Shown here: piece after piece, positions 30,476-39,721 of the stretch
How positions within the stretch are numbered: position 1 is the first letter of the stretch
Layout of the letters: each line of letters opens with the position of its first letter
Source of the DNA: Polycyclovorans algicola TG408
GTDB taxonomy: Bacteria; Pseudomonadota; Gammaproteobacteria; Nevskiales; Nevskiaceae
Direction: 5' to 3'
NCBI RefSeq assembly: GCF_000711245.1
Contig: NZ_JOMH01000001.1
Coordinates: 490,830-554,829, forward strand
Length of the DNA stretch: 64,000 nucleotides
Position numbers and translations under genes: made by a program
Notes under the pieces: generated by a model
Seen by the model: the letters and a program-made list of their open reading frames with translations, nothing else
Told to the model about the DNA's origin: nothing
Databases searched by the model: none

Positions 30476-30961
30476 ATGCAGATTGCGGCTCAAACCGTTG
30501 CCCGTTTCCACTACACCCTGACCAACAGCAAGGGTGAAGTACTTGATCAATCCCCCGAGGGTCAGCCCATGGCTTACCTGCACGGCGGCGGCAACATCAT
30601 TCCCGGCTTGGAAAAAGAACTGGCCGGCAAGGTTGCGGGCGACAAGCTCAGCGTGACCGTCGCACCGGGCGAAGGCTATGGCGAAAAGCGTATGGAGCTG
30701 ATCCAGCAGGTGCCCCGTGATGCGTTTCAGGGCATCGACACCATCGAGGTCGGCATGGCCTTTCAGGCGCAATCTGCCCAGGGCCCGATGCGGGTCACGG
30801 TGACCGCGGTCGAAGCCGACACCATCACGGTCGATGGCAATCATCCGCTGGCCGGCGAGACCCTGAAGTTCGAAGTCGAGATTGCCGATGTGCGCGCCGC
30901 CACCGAGGAAGAGACCACCCACGGTCATGCCCATGGTGACGGCGGTCATCATCACCATTGA
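30476..30961 (+). CDS. slyD: FKBP-type peptidyl-prolyl isomerase SlyD
   Basis: 161 residues. The FKBP half (ARFHYTLTNSKGEVLDQSPEG, HGGGNIIPGLEKELAGK) is interrupted by the insert-in-flap chaperone domain (VAPGEGYGEKRMELIQQVPR, DTITVDGNHPLAGETLKFEVEI), as in SlyD. The C-terminus is His-rich (HGHAHGDGGHHHH), a nickel-binding tail for hydrogenase or urease maturation and metal storage. It folds proteins in the cytoplasm. A strong bidirectional terminator follows 21 bp after the stop. Confidence 0.96.
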   Translation: MQIAAQTVARFHYTLTNSKGEVLDQSPEGQPMAYLHGGGNIIPGLEKELAGKVAGDKLSVTVAPGEGYGEKRMELIQQVPRDAFQGIDTIEVGMAFQAQSAQGPMRVTVTAVEADTITVDGNHPLAGETLKFEVEIADVRAATEEETTHGHAHGDGGHHHH

Positions 30962-30982
30962 TCCATGCCGAAGGCATCATTG

Positions 30983-31008
30983 AAAAGGCCCGCAATGCGG
31001 GCCTTTTT
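30983..31008. terminator. Bidirectional rho-independent terminator
   Basis: AAAAGGCCCGC (30983-30993) and GCGGGCCTTTT (30997-31007) form a perfect stem with a three-base loop, with T-runs on either strand. It serves slyD on the plus strand and the convergent gene at 31014 on the minus strand. Confidence 0.9.
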
Positions 31009-31013
31009 CATGC

Positions 31014-31616
31014 TCAGTTGCCGGGGTTGGCCGGCTGCGGCAGATGCCCAAAGCGAGCGTCCCAGTCGTCAAGCTCGCTGCGCAGCCGCCGGTCCTGCCA
31101 AAGCACGAACGGCTGCCCGCCCATGCTCGGCCCCAGTGGCGAGGCCTGCTGGGCAACGTTGGACGCCACCCGCCGCTGGCCGCTGACCAGCACCTGCCGA
31201 TTGGCCCCCTCGCGCCGCAGCCTCGGCTCGGCACGCGCCAGCACCGGCGCGTAATCGTTGGCACTGACCGGGTAAAAGGTCACCTCCATCAGCCGGTCAT
31301 TAAAAAAGTCCAGGGTCAACCGACCCGGCACGTCGAGGTGCGAGAACGGCCGTAATTCCAGCGTGATGAGTTCGCGCGCCGGGTGGGCCGGTGTTGCGGC
31401 CCGGCGCACGTCGGTGATGACGATTGCCTCGGGGTGGGCCGCGCGCACGCTGGCGAGATCAACATAGCTGGTGAAACCGGCCCCGAGCTCGATGCCAGGT
31501 TTTCGTTCGCCGAACGCCGCCGTTTCGCCGTGCAGCGGCACCGGCCGCGCCCACCACCAGAAGGCCGCCGTAGCGGCCGCCACCAACACTGGAACCGCCC
31601 ATAAATAACGCTTCAT
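31014..31616 (-). CDS. Uncharacterised single-pass membrane/exported protein
   Basis: 200 residues. The N-terminus, MKRYLWAVPVLVAAATAAFWWW, is a signal anchor. The rest is soluble with GIELGAGFTSYVDLASVR, ITLELRPFSHLDVPGRLTLDFFNDRLMEVTFYP and a Pro/Asn-rich tail. I recognise no family. The pattern of a short structural domain with FFNDRLMEVTF suggests a periplasmic domain comparing a reaction product or ligand, but nothing identifies it. It shares the terminator with slyD and its start is 119 bp from the divergent rmuC. Confidence 0.7.
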   Translation of the reverse strand: MKRYLWAVPVLVAAATAAFWWWARPVPLHGETAAFGERKPGIELGAGFTSYVDLASVRAAHPEAIVITDVRRAATPAHPARELITLELRPFSHLDVPGRLTLDFFNDRLMEVTFYPVSANDYAPVLARAEPRLRREGANRQVLVSGQRRVASNVAQQASPLGPSMGGQPFVLWQDRRLRSELDDWDARFGHLPQPANPGN

Positions 31617-31735
31617 GGCGCAGTGTTGATTGCCGGCGCGGACCGCGCAAGCGGCATCTCATCGAATCAGCCCGCGGCACGTTAGGCTTGGCACCCGACC
31701 TGCCACATTCACCTTCCCAAGGGCACACCCAAAAT

Positions 31736-33190
31736 ATGGACGAGGCGCTACTGCTGCCGCTGGTCGCCGGACTCGGTGTTGCCCTGCTGGCCGCGCTGCT
31801 GCTGGCATGGGTGCAGTTTCGCGGTCGGCGGGCGCTGCAACGCCGGCTGACCGAGGTACAGGCCACGCTCGACGCCCAGCGCGCCGCATTGCAGAGCGAG
31901 GCCGAACGCCGCGCCATTGCTGAAACCGACGCGCGCCGCGTGCCGACGCTGGAAGCCGCCCTGCAGGCGTCAGCCACTCAGCGTGACGACACCACCCGCG
32001 CGCTGGCGCAAACCGCCGCGCAGTTGCAGGCAGAACGTGAAGGCGCGGCCGAAAAGCTGGCGCTGCTTGACGAGGCCCGCAAGTCGCTCAGCGACGCCTT
32101 CAGCCACCTGTCGTCACAAGCCCTGCAGAAGAACAACGAGTCATTTCTGGCTTTGGCCCGCACCCAGCTGGAGCGCTACCAGGAGGCCGCCAAGTCGGAG
32201 CTCGGCGCGCGCGAGAAAGCGGTCGCGGCGCTGGTCAAACCCATTCAGGAATCGCTCGGCCGGGTCGACGGCAAGCTCGGCGAGCTGGAGCAGGCACGGA
32301 TCGCCTCTTACGCGGCGCTCAACGAGCAACTGAAAGGGCTGGTCGAAACCCACCTGCCGCAACTGCACCGCGAAACCGCCAGCCTGGTCACCGCGCTGCG
32401 TACGCCCACGGCGCGCGGCCGCTGGGGCGAAGTGCAACTCAAGCGCGTCGTCGAGATGGCCGGCATGGTCCAGTACTGCGACTTCACCGAGCAGACCTCC
32501 AGCGACGGGGACGGTGGCCGGCTGCGCCCCGACCTGCTGGTGAGGCTGCCCGGCGACAAGCGCGTGGTGGTCGATGCCAAGGCGCCGCTGGACGCCTACC
32601 TGCGCGCTGCCGAGGCCAGCGACGAGGCGGTCCGCCAGCAGCATCTGGCGCACCACGCGCGGCAGGTCCGCACCCACATTCAGGCGCTGGGCCGGAAGGC
32701 GTACTGGGAGCAGTTTTCGCCGACGCCAGAGTTCGTGGTGCTGTTTCTGCCTGGCGAAAACTTCTTCTCCGCCGCCCTGGAACAAGATCCCTCATTGATC
32801 GAATACGGCGTCGCCGAGCGGGTGATTCCGGCCACGCCGACGACATTGATCGCGCTGCTGCGCGCGGTGTCGTACGGCTGGCGGCAGGAGGCACTGGCCC
32901 AGAATGCCGAAGAGATTGCCGCGCTGGGCCGCGAGCTTTACGAACGCATCCGCCCGCTGGCAGCGCACTGGAACAGGCTCGGCGACCAGCTTGGCAAAAC
33001 CGTCGACACCTACAACAAGGCCACCGCCTCGCTGGAGACCCGGGTGCTGGTTTCGGCGCGCAAACTTCAGGCGCTACGCGTGGCGCCCGACAGCAGCGAG
33101 ATCGACGCGCTCGACCCGGTCGAGCACCAGCCACGCGCACTGCAGGCCGATGACTGGCAAGACGACGACACGCCGCCGACTACCCGATAG
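31736..33190 (+). CDS. rmuC: DNA recombination protein RmuC homolog
   Basis: 484 residues from the ATG at 31736. A membrane helix (about 5-25) is followed by a long coiled coil rich in Ala/Glu/Arg to about residue 150. The RmuC core starts near 200: TPTARGRWGEVQLKRVVEMA, YCDFTEQTSS, RPDLLVRLPGDKRVVVDAKAP, then FVVLFLPGENFFSAALEQDP and ATPTTLIALLRAVSYGWRQE. The core belongs to the restriction-endonuclease-like fold (Asp, Asp-x-Lys in VVVDAKAP). RmuC limits DNA inversions in E. coli. The frame is complete. Confidence 0.94.
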   Translation: MDEALLLPLVAGLGVALLAALLLAWVQFRGRRALQRRLTEVQATLDAQRAALQSEAERRAIAETDARRVPTLEAALQASATQRDDTTRALAQTAAQLQAEREGAAEKLALLDEARKSLSDAFSHLSSQALQKNNESFLALARTQLERYQEAAKSELGAREKAVAALVKPIQESLGRVDGKLGELEQARIASYAALNEQLKGLVETHLPQLHRETASLVTALRTPTARGRWGEVQLKRVVEMAGMVQYCDFTEQTSSDGDGGRLRPDLLVRLPGDKRVVVDAKAPLDAYLRAAEASDEAVRQQHLAHHARQVRTHIQALGRKAYWEQFSPTPEFVVLFLPGENFFSAALEQDPSLIEYGVAERVIPATPTTLIALLRAVSYGWRQEALAQNAEEIAALGRELYERIRPLAAHWNRLGDQLGKTVDTYNKATASLETRVLVSARKLQALRVAPDSSEIDALDPVEHQPRALQADDWQDDDTPPTTR

Positions 33191-33258
33191 GGTCTGGCAA
33201 TGGCTGCCGCGCCGTCGCAGCATCGCCCGCACCCAAGACGTCACCCGGAGAGAGACTT

Positions 33259-35286
33259 TTGAAGCGGATTGCACCCTGCGGCATCGCCGCCCTGCTGGCC
33301 GCACTGGCCTGGAACGCCACGGCCGACGACGGCAGCACCCGGTTGGCGCCGGTGGTCGTGACCAGCGAGCGCATCAGCGCGCCGTGGGTGGAATCCCCCA
33401 CCGCCATTGGCGTGATCGACACCGACGTACAGTTGGGTGACGCCGGGCTGGCGCTCTCGGAAACCCTGGTACGGATTCCCGGCGTGTTCACGCAGAGCAC
33501 CTACAACCTCAATCAGGGTCTGCGCTTGTCGATCCGCGGCTTCGGCAGCCGCGCGGCCTTCGGCGTGCGCGGCGTGCGGGTGTTCGTCGATGACATTCCA
33601 CTGACCATGCCCGATGGCCAGACTGATCTTGATGCCCTCGATCTGGCGCTGGTCGAGCAGGTGGAAGTGCTGCGCGGCCCGGCCTCGGCGCTGTATGGCA
33701 ACGGCGCGGGCGGCGTGCTGTCGATCACCACCCGCGACCGTCCCGAGCATCAACATGGCCGCGTTGACGTGGTCGCCGGAGAACTCGGCGAGCGGCGCAT
33801 GCGCGGCGAAGTGGGAATGCACAACGACACCCAATCGGGGCTGGTGTCGCTGGCCTATCGCGAACTCGAGGGCCACCGCGACAACATGGAAGCCCAAAGC
33901 CTCAATGGCTCGGCCCGATACGCGCAGGAGATCGGCGAAGGCACGCTGGCATTCAACCTCGCAGTGCTCGACATCGACGCCGAAGACCCGGCCGCGCTGA
34001 CGCTCGCCGAGGTGCAGGCCAACCGCCGCCAGGCCAACCCCGGTGCAGTGAACTTCGCGGTGGGGGAGTCGATCCGGCAGGAGCGCATCGGCGTGTCGTG
34101 GCGTTCGCCGCTGAATGCGCAAACCGACTACCGACTGCGCACCTGGCTGGGCCAGCGCGACTTCACCAACACCCTGCCGTTTGCCGGCGGCGGCCAGACC
34201 GCGTTCGACCGCGTGTTCGGCGGGCTTGGCGGGCAGGTCGATCATCGCTATGGCTGGGCCGGCACCGCCAACACGGTGAGTATTGGTGCCGACATCGAGG
34301 CGCAAACCGACGAGCGTCGCCGCTTCGATAACAGCCCCGGTGGGGTGCGCGGCGATCTGACCTTGGACCAGGACGAGCGCGCACGCGGCGTTGGCGTTTA
34401 TGTCAGCAATCAGATGGCCTGGCAGCGCATCACCGCGACCACAGGCCTGCGCTATGACCGCATTCGCCTGTCGGTGGGCGACGGCTTTCAGGCCGATGGC
34501 GACGACTCCGGCAAACGTGAGTTCAACCGCACCAGTGTGAATCTGGGGCTGGGCTACGCGCTGACCGAGCGCAGCAGCGTGTTCACTCGCTACGGCACCG
34601 GCTTCGAGACGCCGACCAACTCTGAGCTGGCCAACCCCAACGGCGGCGGCTTCAACCCGGCCCTGGGCCCGGCCGAAGCGCGCAATGTCGAGGTCGGCTA
34701 CAAATTCGACAGCACGCGGCTGCGCGCCGAGGGGGTGGTCTACCGCATTCGCAACAAGGACGAGCTGATCCGCTTTGAACTTGACGGCCAATCGGGCCGC
34801 AGCTTTTTCCGCAATGCCGGCGTCACCGACCGTGACGGCGTCGAGCTGAGCGCGGTGTGGCAGGCGCTGCCGCCGCTGACGGCATCGATGAGCTACAGCT
34901 ACAACGACTTCAGCTTTCGAAACTACCAATTGGCTGGCGATGACTTTTCCGGCAACGCCCTGCCCGGTTTGCCAAAGCAACAATGGTTCGCCGAGTTGGC
35001 CTACCAGCCACTGCCGGCGTGGACCACGCGTCTACAAGCGGTTGGCCAGGACCGGGTGTTCGTCAACGACGCCAACAGCGTGCGCGTGCCCAGCTACACG
35101 GTACTCAACGCGCGCCTGTCGTGGACCGGCGAGTTCGCGGGGCGCCAAATCACCCCCTACGTCGCCGTCAACAATCTGCTGGACCGCGAATACAACGACA
35201 ACCTGCGGGTCAATGCCGGCTTTGGTCGTTACTACGAGCCGGCCGCCGACCGGGTGGTGCTCGGAGGGCTCAGCGTGACGTTCTGA
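33259..35286 (+). CDS. TonB-dependent outer-membrane receptor
   Basis: 675 residues with a Sec signal peptide (cleavage after NATA, about residue 22). The plug domain has a TonB-box-like TRLAPVVVTSERI, then LSETLVRIPGVF, LRLSIRGFGSRAAFGVRGVRVFVDD and EVLRGPASALYGNGAGGVLSI, followed by a 22-strand barrel ending GGLSVTF with a terminal Phe. Such receptors import siderophores, cobalamin, nickel or oligosaccharides using TonB energy. The FxSR/AFGVRG block is typical of siderophore- or copper-type receptors, but no neighbouring transport gene tells the ligand. The nearest following gene, an aldehyde dehydrogenase, is 182 bp away. Confidence 0.93.
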   Translation: MKRIAPCGIAALLAALAWNATADDGSTRLAPVVVTSERISAPWVESPTAIGVIDTDVQLGDAGLALSETLVRIPGVFTQSTYNLNQGLRLSIRGFGSRAAFGVRGVRVFVDDIPLTMPDGQTDLDALDLALVEQVEVLRGPASALYGNGAGGVLSITTRDRPEHQHGRVDVVAGELGERRMRGEVGMHNDTQSGLVSLAYRELEGHRDNMEAQSLNGSARYAQEIGEGTLAFNLAVLDIDAEDPAALTLAEVQANRRQANPGAVNFAVGESIRQERIGVSWRSPLNAQTDYRLRTWLGQRDFTNTLPFAGGGQTAFDRVFGGLGGQVDHRYGWAGTANTVSIGADIEAQTDERRRFDNSPGGVRGDLTLDQDERARGVGVYVSNQMAWQRITATTGLRYDRIRLSVGDGFQADGDDSGKREFNRTSVNLGLGYALTERSSVFTRYGTGFETPTNSELANPNGGGFNPALGPAEARNVEVGYKFDSTRLRAEGVVYRIRNKDELIRFELDGQSGRSFFRNAGVTDRDGVELSAVWQALPPLTASMSYSYNDFSFRNYQLAGDDFSGNALPGLPKQQWFAELAYQPLPAWTTRLQAVGQDRVFVNDANSVRVPSYTVLNARLSWTGEFAGRQITPYVAVNNLLDREYNDNLRVNAGFGRYYEPAADRVVLGGLSVTF

Positions 35287-35468
35287 TGCCAGGCGCGTGA
35301 TCGCCAATCCTGCCAGTCCGGGTAGTGCCACCCCGTGGCGCTTGGGCGTAGCGTGGTTTTCAGTCGGCTGACGTGCTGAGTTTCCGGGTCATCGAGAAAT
35401 GTGCGCGTGGTGCGCCGGCGATCAACCGCTTTGCGTTCACCCAAAACATTGAGAGGAGCCTCAACGAC

Positions 35469-36989
35469 ATGAACCAACCCGCAACCATGGCGACGCCGAC
35501 CAAGTCGCCCTTCAAGGCCAAATACGACAACTTCATCGGCGGCAAATTTGTCGCGCCGCTGGGCGGCCAGTACTTCGACAACGTGTCGCCGATCAACGGC
35601 AAGGTGGTCTGCCAGATCGCCCGCTCGCAAAAAGAAGACATCGAGCTGGCGCTGGATGCCGCGCATGCTGCCGCCGATGCCTGGGGCAAGACGGCCCCCG
35701 CCGAGCGCGCGCTGATCCTCAACAAGATTGCCGACCGCATGGAGCAAAACCTGCCGGCCATCGCCGAGGCCGAAACCTGGGACAACGGCAAGCCGATTCG
35801 CGAAACCACGGCCGCCGACATTCCGCTGGCCATCGATCACTTCCGCTATTTCGCCGGCTGTATCCGCGCCCAGGAAGGCTCGCATTCGCAGGTCGACAAC
35901 GACACCGTGGCCTATCACTTTCATGAGCCGCTGGGCGTGGTTGGGCAGATCATTCCTTGGAACTTCCCCATCCTCATGGGCGTGTGGAAGCTCGCCCCTG
36001 CGCTCGCTGCCGGCAACTGCGTGGTGCTGAAGCCCGCCGAGCAGACCCCCGCCAGCATCATGGTGTTGGTGGAGCTGATTGCCGACCTGCTGCCGCCGGG
36101 CGTGTTCAACGTGGTCAACGGCTTCGGCCTTGAAGCCGGCAAGCCGCTGGCCTCCAGCTCGCGCATCGCCAAGATCGCCTTCACCGGCGAAACCACCACC
36201 GGGCGGCTGATCATGCAGTACGCCAGCCAGAACCTGATTCCCGTCACGCTGGAGCTGGGCGGCAAGAGCCCCAACGTGTTCTTCGAAGACGTCATGGACG
36301 AAGACGACGCTTTCTTCGACAAGGCGCTGGAAGGCTTTGCGATGTTCTCGCTGAATCAGGGTGAAGTCTGCACCTGCCCGAGTCGCGCGCTGATTCAGGA
36401 GTCGATTTACGAGAAATTCATGGAGCGCGCCATCAAGCGCGTGCAGGCCACCAAGCAGGGCCATCCGCTGGACCCGAGCACGATGATCGGCGCGCAGGCC
36501 TCCAGCGAGCAGCTTGAAAAGATCCTGTCGTACATCGACATCGGCAAGCAGGAAGGCGCCAAGGTGCTCACCGGCGGCGCGCGCGCCGACATGGGCGGCG
36601 ACATCAGCGGCGGCTACTACGTGACGCCCACGGTGTTCCAGGGTCACAACAAGATGCGCATCTTCCAGGAAGAGATCTTCGGGCCGGTGCTGTCGGTGAC
36701 CACCTTCAAGACCGAGGAAGAAGCGCTGGCCATTGCCAACGACACCCTCTACGGCCTCGGCGCCGGGGTGTGGAGCCGCAACGGCAACACCGCCTACCGT
36801 ATGGGCCGGGGCATCAAGGCCGGCCGGGTGTGGACCAACTGCTATCACGCCTACCCCGCGCACGCGGCGTTTGGCGGATACAAGCAGTCGGGCATCGGCC
36901 GCGAGAATCACAAGATGATGCTCGACCATTACCAGCAGACCAAGTGCCTGCTGGTGAGCTACAGCCCCGACAAGCTGGGTTTCTTCTAA
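35469..36989 (+). CDS. NAD-dependent aldehyde dehydrogenase (acetaldehyde dehydrogenase type)
   Basis: 506 residues from the ATG at 35469, after GAGAGGAG; the open frame starts earlier but the ribosome site decides. ALDH motifs: [20 protein letters not shown] (cofactor), FTGETTTGR, the catalytic Glu in LELGGKSPN (about 268) and catalytic Cys in [15 protein letters not shown] (about 306). The [10 protein letters not shown] block and the [16 protein letters not shown] region match ExaC/AcoD/AldB, which oxidise acetaldehyde or similar aldehydes. The DUF779 gene follows after a terminator, a partner frequently found beside this ALDH subgroup. Confidence 0.94.
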   Translation: MNQPATMATPTKSPFKAKYDNFIGGKFVAPLGGQYFDNVSPINGKVVCQIARSQKEDIELALDAAHAAADAWGKTAPAERALILNKIADRMEQNLPAIAEAETWDNGKPIRETTAADIPLAIDHFRYFAGCIRAQEGSHSQVDNDTVAYHFHEPLGVVGQIIPWNFPILMGVWKLAPALAAGNCVVLKPAEQTPASIMVLVELIADLLPPGVFNVVNGFGLEAGKPLASSSRIAKIAFTGETTTGRLIMQYASQNLIPVTLELGGKSPNVFFEDVMDEDDAFFDKALEGFAMFSLNQGEVCTCPSRALIQESIYEKFMERAIKRVQATKQGHPLDPSTMIGAQASSEQLEKILSYIDIGKQEGAKVLTGGARADMGGDISGGYYVTPTVFQGHNKMRIFQEEIFGPVLSVTTFKTEEEALAIANDTLYGLGAGVWSRNGNTAYRMGRGIKAGRVWTNCYHAYPAHAAFGGYKQSGIGRENHKMMLDHYQQTKCLLVSYSPDKLGFF

Positions 36990-37027
36990 AAAGCCTCTGC
37001 GATACGGCTGCGCTCGCCCTCACCACC

Positions 37028-37062
37028 GGCGCCCCGGGGTTACCCTTGGGGCGCCGTTTTTT
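37028..37062 (+). terminator. Rho-independent terminator after aldehyde dehydrogenase
   Basis: GGCGCCCC (37028-37035) and GGGGCGCC (37048-37055) form a strong stem followed by TTTTTT. It lies in the 83-bp gap before the DUF779 gene and should uncouple most expression of the two. Confidence 0.85.
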
Positions 37063-37072
37063 GGAGTCGCTG

Positions 37073-37465
37073 ATGAATTCAGCACAAGACGCATTACCCG
37101 ATCGGGTGCTGGCCACCGACGCCACCGTGGCGCTGATCGCCGCGCTGCGCGAGCGTCACGGCCCGGTGCTGTTTCACCAGTCGGGCGGCTGTTGTGATGG
37201 TTCGGCGCCCATGTGCTTTCCCATTGACGACTACCTCGTCAGCGATGAAGACGTCTGTCTCGGCGAGATTGGCGGCGCCAAGTTCTATATCAGCCCGTCG
37301 CAGTACGAATACTGGAAACACACGCAGCTGATCATCGACGTGGTCGAAGGTCGCGGCGGCATGTTCTCGCTGGAAAACGGTACCGGCAAGCGTTTTTTGG
37401 TGCGCTCGCGCCTGTTCACCGACGACGAGGCCCTGGCACTGGGCCTGGTTTCACACACTCCCTGA
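37073..37465 (+). CDS. DUF779 protein, aldehyde-dehydrogenase associated
   Basis: 130 residues from the ATG at 37073. Conserved blocks include LRERHGPVLFHQSGGCCDGSA, MCFPIDDYLVSDEDVCLGEI, YISPSQYEYWKHTQLIIDVV and GMFSLENGTGKRFLVRSR. The CCDG and following MC residues could bind a metal. DUF779 genes are very often next to ExaC/AldB-type dehydrogenases, as here, so a link to aldehyde oxidation or its regulation is likely although no activity is known. The thioredoxin-like gene follows 16 bp later. Confidence 0.88.
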   Translation: MNSAQDALPDRVLATDATVALIAALRERHGPVLFHQSGGCCDGSAPMCFPIDDYLVSDEDVCLGEIGGAKFYISPSQYEYWKHTQLIIDVVEGRGGMFSLENGTGKRFLVRSRLFTDDEALALGLVSHTP

Positions 37466-37481
37466 AGGAGACCTTGTTTTA

Positions 37482-38036
37482 ATGGCTTTAACCCCCTCCA
37501 ACATGATGGACTTGGGCACGCCGGCGCCCGACTTTTCGCTTCCCGAACCGCTCACTGGCCGGGTGCATCGTCGCGACGGTTTGCTGCGTGCCCACGGCCT
37601 GCTGGTCGCCTTCATCTGCAACCACTGCCCGTACGTGAAGCACATCAATCCCGAGCTGGTGCGGGTTGCGCAGTGGGCGCTGGATCACAACATCGGCGTG
37701 GTGTTCATCTCATCGAACGACGCCACCAAGCATCCGGCTGACGGCCCCGAGGCCATGGCCCAGCAGGCGCGGTCGCTGGGCTATCCGGCGCCCTATCTTT
37801 ATGACGAAACCCAGGAGGTGGCGCGCGCGTTCGATGCCGCCTGCACCCCGGATTTCTTTTTGCTCGACGCCGACCTGAAGCTGTATTACCGCGGGCGGCT
37901 GGACGGCGCCACGCCCGGCAACGACGCGCCCCTGAATGGCGAAGACTTGCGCGCTGCACTTGCCGAGCTGCACGCCGGCATGCCCGCACCCGAGCAACAG
38001 CTGCCAAGCAAGGGCTGCAACATCAAGTGGCGTTGA
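37482..38036 (+). CDS. Thioredoxin-fold protein (AhpC/TSA-like)
   Basis: 184 residues. LGTPAPDFSLPEPLTGRVH begins the thioredoxin-fold domain and the active-site CxxC lies in LLVAFICNHCPYVKHINPE (about residues 47-50). VVFISSNDATKHPADGPEAM and TPDFFLLDADLKLYYRGRLD follow. This is the group often annotated as thioredoxin family or redoxin-domain protein, with a CNHCP active site, presumably reducing a disulphide or peroxide. The 16-bp spacing to DUF779 and a GGAG-like site before the ATG suggest cotranscription. Confidence 0.88.
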   Translation: MALTPSNMMDLGTPAPDFSLPEPLTGRVHRRDGLLRAHGLLVAFICNHCPYVKHINPELVRVAQWALDHNIGVVFISSNDATKHPADGPEAMAQQARSLGYPAPYLYDETQEVARAFDAACTPDFFLLDADLKLYYRGRLDGATPGNDAPLNGEDLRAALAELHAGMPAPEQQLPSKGCNIKWR

Positions 38037-38139
38037 CATGGCGGGGTCGGATGTTCATCACGCAAAACTTCGGTCCCTTCCCGATTGACCACGACATGAC
38101 GTATGGCCGTCTTACGAGACCCCGCAAACAGGAGAACCG

Positions 38140-38385
38140 ATGAAAACCTCACCCTTGATCAACCGCCGGCCCATGCTGCGGCTCGCCGCGCTGGCCCCGC
38201 TTGGGTTGCTCATCGCCGCCTGCGGTCAGGAGGGAACGCCAGAAGGCACGCCACAGGAAGGTTCTACTTCAAATGCCGATGCCCCGTGCACCGAGCGGGA
38301 TGGCGCGTGGTTTGGACGCACGCCGAGCGGCAGCATCGTCACTACACAAACGCGTGAGGCTTGCGAGCAGCGCGTCAGCCCATGA
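38140..38385 (+). CDS. Small uncharacterised lipoprotein
   Basis: 81 residues after an AGGAG site. A lipoprotein signal with a twin-arginine-like start (NRRPMLRLAALAPLGLLIAAC) ends in the lipobox Cys at residue 28. The mature part is short and polar (TPEGTPQEGSTSNADAP, then CTERDGAWFGRTPSG and a second Cys near the end, ACEQR), so a disulphide pair is possible. No family recognised. The periplasmic side of a membrane is its probable location. Confidence 0.65.
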   Translation: MKTSPLINRRPMLRLAALAPLGLLIAACGQEGTPEGTPQEGSTSNADAPCTERDGAWFGRTPSGSIVTTQTREACEQRVSP

Positions 38386-38472
38386 TCGGGCGCAGAGCAG
38401 ATCACCGGCTGACCTAGCCTGAGCAGGGCGCCAAACAGCGCGCAGAAGACATCACCCATTGAGGAGAGTGCC

Positions 38473-39387
38473 GTGAGAGAAGACATCACATTCACAGCCC
38501 CTGGCGCCACCCTGCGCGGCTGGTTCTACCCGGCCGCCGACGCCCAAGGCCCGGCAGCATGCGTGGTGCTGCAGCACGGTTTCACGGCGGTGAAGGAAAT
38601 GCACCTTGACGACTACGCCACGCACTTCCAGGCCGCCGGATTGGCCTGCCTGGTTTATGACCACCCCGGCTTCGGCGACAGCGACGACCTGCCGGGAACG
38701 CCGCGCCAGCAGGTCGACCCTTGGCAGCAGATTCGCTGCATTCAGCACGCCATCACCTACGCGCAGTCGCGCAAGGATGTCGACCCTGGTCGTATCGGCC
38801 TGTGGGGCTCCAGTTATGGCGGTGGCAACGCTTATGTGGCAGCCGCCATCGATCGCCGTGTCAAAGCCGTGGTGGGCCAAGTGCCGGCAATCTCGGGCTC
38901 CGAAACCTTCAAACAGTTGGTGCGTATCGACCATTGGGCGGCGATGGACGCAGCCTTTGCAGCCGAGCGTCAAGCCCAGTTGAACGGCGCGCCACCCACT
39001 TACATTCCCATCGTCGCCGAAGACCCTGCCGCGATGTCGGGGCTACCGACGCCCGATTCCTGGGAGTTTTTCCGCCATTACATCGACAAGCCAGGCGTCA
39101 AGTGGAAGAACGAAACCACGCTGCTGTCGATGGAGTTTTTTCGCGGCTATGAGCCCGGCGCCTACCTGCCGATGATTGCGCCCACCCCGTTGCTGATGGT
39201 CGTCGCACCACTGGACCGGCTGGCGGACGGCGGCCTTGCCACCGCCGCCTTCGAGACCGCTCGACACCCCAAGCAACTCACGCTGGTGCCCGGCGGACAT
39301 TTCGACGCGTACACCGGCAAGGGCTTCGAGATTTCGGCGGGCGCGGCGCGCGACTGGTTCGTCCGGCACTTGATCAACCCGGACTGA
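38473..39387 (+). CDS. Alpha/beta hydrolase (dienelactone hydrolase-like)
   Basis: 304 residues from a GTG at 38473, preceded by TTGAGGAGAG. VVLQHGFTAVKEMHLDDYA carries the oxyanion-hole region, CLVYDHPGFGDSDD follows, and the nucleophile elbow is GLWGSSYGGGN (Ser near 119). PLLMVVAPLDRLAD holds the likely acid and VPGGHFDAYTGKGFE the catalytic His. This is the YcjY/xylan-esterase-like group often annotated as alpha/beta hydrolase. Substrate unknown. The gene is separate from yggX, which it meets tail-to-tail with 28 bp between. Confidence 0.88.
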   Translation: MREDITFTAPGATLRGWFYPAADAQGPAACVVLQHGFTAVKEMHLDDYATHFQAAGLACLVYDHPGFGDSDDLPGTPRQQVDPWQQIRCIQHAITYAQSRKDVDPGRIGLWGSSYGGGNAYVAAAIDRRVKAVVGQVPAISGSETFKQLVRIDHWAAMDAAFAAERQAQLNGAPPTYIPIVAEDPAAMSGLPTPDSWEFFRHYIDKPGVKWKNETTLLSMEFFRGYEPGAYLPMIAPTPLLMVVAPLDRLADGGLATAAFETARHPKQLTLVPGGHFDAYTGKGFEISAGAARDWFVRHLINPD

Positions 39388-39415
39388 AATCCACCGCGAT
39401 CTACCGCCAGGGCGG

Positions 39416-39721
39416 TCAGCTTTCGGGGGTGTACTGCTTGACGCCGCTGTCGCCGGCGGGCGGCACGAAACCGGTGCCGGTGAGTTCGCCGCCTTCAAAG
39501 AAATACTTCTTCAGTTCATCCATAAGAAAGCTGCGCGCCTTGGCATCGGCCAATGCCAGCCGGTATTCATTGATGAGCCGGGTCTGATGCTCCATCCATG
39601 TGGCCCAGGCTTCCTTGCTGACGTTCTCGAAGATCTTCTGCCCCAGCGGGCCGGGCAGTGGCGGTTTGGGCAGGGCTTCGGCTTCGCGGCCGAGTTTGAT
39701 GCAGTGAACGGTTTTGGTCAT
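39416..39721 (-). CDS. yggX: Probable Fe(2+)-trafficking / oxidative damage protection protein YggX
   Basis: 101 residues, the usual length. TKTVHCIKLGREAEALPKPP is the highly conserved N-terminus with the Cys at position 7, and PLPGPLGQKIFENVSKEAWATWMEHQTRLINE continues the family pattern. YggX protects iron-sulphur clusters and helps iron traffic. It is coupled to mutY by an ATGA overlap (yggX ATG 39721, mutY TGA 39720), the same gene order as in E. coli. Confidence 0.96.
   Translation of the reverse strand: MTKTVHCIKLGREAEALPKPPLPGPLGQKIFENVSKEAWATWMEHQTRLINEYRLALADAKARSFLMDELKKYFFEGGELTGTGFVPPAGDSGVKQYTPES

Noticed and set aside
36990-37465. Continuous 231-codon frame joining the aldehyde dehydrogenase end to DUF779
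   Set aside because: The first part is another frame of the dehydrogenase; the DUF779 domain begins at the ATG 37073 after the terminator.
39403-39416. ACCGCC-AG-GGCGGT hairpin between the hydrolase and yggX as a terminator
   Set aside because: Two-base loop, short stem and no T-run on either strand.
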